Below are positions 4,690-5,569 of a stretch of 5,569 nucleotides of DNA, piece after piece. The stretch spans positions 1 to 5,569 of the forward strand of contig CANBLA010000068.1 of NCBI GenBank assembly GCA_947369305.1, in the 5' to 3' direction. The notes under the pieces were generated by a model. The model was given only the letters and a program-made list of their open reading frames with translations. It had not been told where the DNA came from and searched no databases. Position 1 is the first letter of the stretch; each line of letters opens with the position of its first letter. The DNA is from an uncultured Clostridia bacterium (lineage in GTDB: Bacteria > Bacillota_A > Clostridia > TANB77 > CAG-508). The position numbers and the translations under genes were made by a program.

Positions 4690-5517
4690 TCAAGAACTTA
4701 AAATTTCAGTGGCAATAAGTTCTAATATATCGTTACAGGAACCTATTGCAGTACATCCTGAAGAATAACTATGCCCGCCTCCTTTTACTAATTTGCCTGA
4801 TGACACAAGTTTAGAACAAATATCGTTCAAATCAGTATTTGAATCTAATGTGCGTAAAGAGCCTTTAAATTCTCCTTTCTCATTTTCAATCAATAAAACC
4901 AAAGAAGTATAGTTTATTGATTTTTGTAGTTCGGAGATGATGGCTTTGTGATTTATTGTATTCAAGTTTTTTTCAGAATCTAATAAATCATCTTGTAATA
5001 CATAGGAACAAAAAACGGAGTTATTTGGAGTTGATTTAAAGTAACCTCTTTTTATTACAAGGTTAACTAATTCCAAAGTTCTACAACTTCGGGCGGTTAG
5101 TTTGCATAATATATAACTTATATCTACTCCAAGATTCTCCAATTCGTTAATAGCATTTGTTACAAGCTCTGTTATATTTAAAGATAGATTAGCTGTATCA
5201 GAGATTAAGCCAGTAGCAATACAATCAAGAAAATGTTTATTCATACAAGGGAACACTTTCTTAATAATGTAACTGCAAGAAGGTGCCAGAGGATCAATTA
5301 TACCGTGTGTAAAAGGTATGGATGTTTCTTCGTGATGATCAAAACAAATGACTTTTTTGGCACGTTTTAAGATAGAGATTCCTTCTAATAAGTGCGTATC
5401 AGCACAATCAACAACTATTATTACATCATATTTTTCTTTTGTAGGTGCTGTTTTTAGATGGTCAATTCCTGCGATAAAAGAGAAATCTTTAATGAATTCA
5501 GGAATGATTACATCAAT
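4690..5517 (-). CDS. nrnA: DHH phosphoesterase, NrnA-like, 5'-truncated
   Basis: The minus-strand frame is open from the last genuine base (5517) to the TGA at 4690, giving 275 residues with no start of its own. NrnA family enzymes degrade 2-5-mer RNAs and dephosphorylate 3'-phosphoadenosine 5'-phosphate in the cytoplasm, using two metal ions. The metal-binding motifs of the DHH domain are present: VVDCAD (residues 35-40), FDHHEE (59-64) and GLISDTAN with Asp107. The C-terminal DHHA1 substrate-binding motif GGGH is at 246-249 (4771-4782). The first DHH motif and about 45 N-terminal residues are missing because the contig ends. Compared with the B. subtilis family length of about 313, the rest is normal. 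An in-frame GTG at 5256 is an internal valine, not the start. A DHH enzyme of different specificity cannot be excluded. Confidence 0.85.
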   Translation of the reverse strand: MDVIIPEFIKDFSFIAGIDHLKTAPTKEKYDVIIVVDCADTHLLEGISILKRAKKVICFDHHEETSIPFTHGIIDPLAPSCSYIIKKVFPCMNKHFLDCIATGLISDTANLSLNITELVTNAINELENLGVDISYILCKLTARSCRTLELVNLVIKRGYFKSTPNNSVFCSYVLQDDLLDSEKNLNTINHKAIISELQKSINYTSLVLLIENEKGEFKGSLRTLDSNTDLNDICSKLVSSGKLVKGGGHSYSSGCTAIGSCNDILELIATEILSS

Positions 5518-5569
5518 AGATCGGAAGAGCGTCGTGTAGGGAAAGAGTGTCGTGTTTTTTTTTGTTGGG
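5518..5569. other. Illumina adapter remnant plus low-quality tail (artifact)
   Basis: Bases 5518-5550 match the Illumina TruSeq universal adapter (reverse-complement form) at all 33 positions, beginning AGATCGGAAGAGC. The remaining 19 bases (CGTG, nine T, then GTTGGG) look like read-through noise, not genome. This part should be trimmed. Any frame running through it, on either strand, is meaningless. The match is to a well-known sequence and is from memory, but it is distinctive. Confidence 0.96.

Noticed and set aside
4415..4693. Minus-strand open frame of 92 codons
   Set aside because: It overlaps the comF PRPP motif on the other strand and crosses the strong terminator at 4629-4672.
5254..5256. 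GTG as the start of a short 188-residue DHH protein
   Set aside because: The frame continues upstream with the DHH core motifs VVDCAD and FDHHEE, so this GTG is an internal valine of a gene cut by the contig end.
5348..5539. Plus-strand open frame of 63 codons
   Set aside because: It is antisense to nrnA, and its last codons are adapter sequence.

Overview
The window is AT-rich (roughly 30% GC by eye). It has strong GGAGG-type ribosome binding sites, consensus TTGACA/TATAAT promoters and many hairpin-plus-T-run terminators. The gene order infC-rpmI-rplT behind an L20-type leader, with rplM-rpsI nearby, is typical of low-GC Bacillota. A clostridial gut-type lineage is most likely, but genus and species cannot be read from this sequence. 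A sequencing-adapter remnant at the right edge shows that this is the end of an Illumina contig, so the biological sequence stops at about base 5517.

Layout, left to right. Bases 1-247 hold no gene. They carry two tandem terminators for a + strand gene lying to the left, and the terminator of the minus-strand rplM-rpsI operon. Bases 248-1088 are rpsI (uS9) and rplM (uL13), read leftward and nearly touching. The 444-base divergent gap 1089-1532 holds a structured rplM leader and promoter on the minus strand. On the plus strand it holds two candidate promoters, an operator-like inverted repeat and a UTR hairpin for the next gene. Bases 1533-2303 encode an unrecognised 256-residue exported protein with a CXCX3CXC cysteine cluster, closed by a strong terminator at 2341-2377. 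The 400-base gap 2304-2703 holds that terminator, two near-perfect promoters about 105 bases apart (each overlapping a palindrome), and an L20-type attenuation leader. Bases 2704-3825 are infC (IF3, starting on a rare ATA codon), rpmI (bL35) and rplT (bL20). A ComFC-type phosphoribosyltransferase (3872-4519) follows with no visible terminator between. A bidirectional terminator at 4629-4672 separates it from a convergent, 5'-truncated nrnA-like DHH phosphoesterase (4690-5517, minus).

Most of the window is translation machinery with its standard autoregulation: IF3 start-codon discrimination, a bL20-responsive leader and probably a uL13-responsive leader. comF and nrnA are nucleotide/nucleic-acid genes at the edge of this block. 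The only gene of unknown role is the monocistronic exported cysteine-cluster protein between the two ribosomal operons. I see no CRISPR array, insertion sequence, prophage gene, tRNA or rRNA, and no convincing new multi-gene system.
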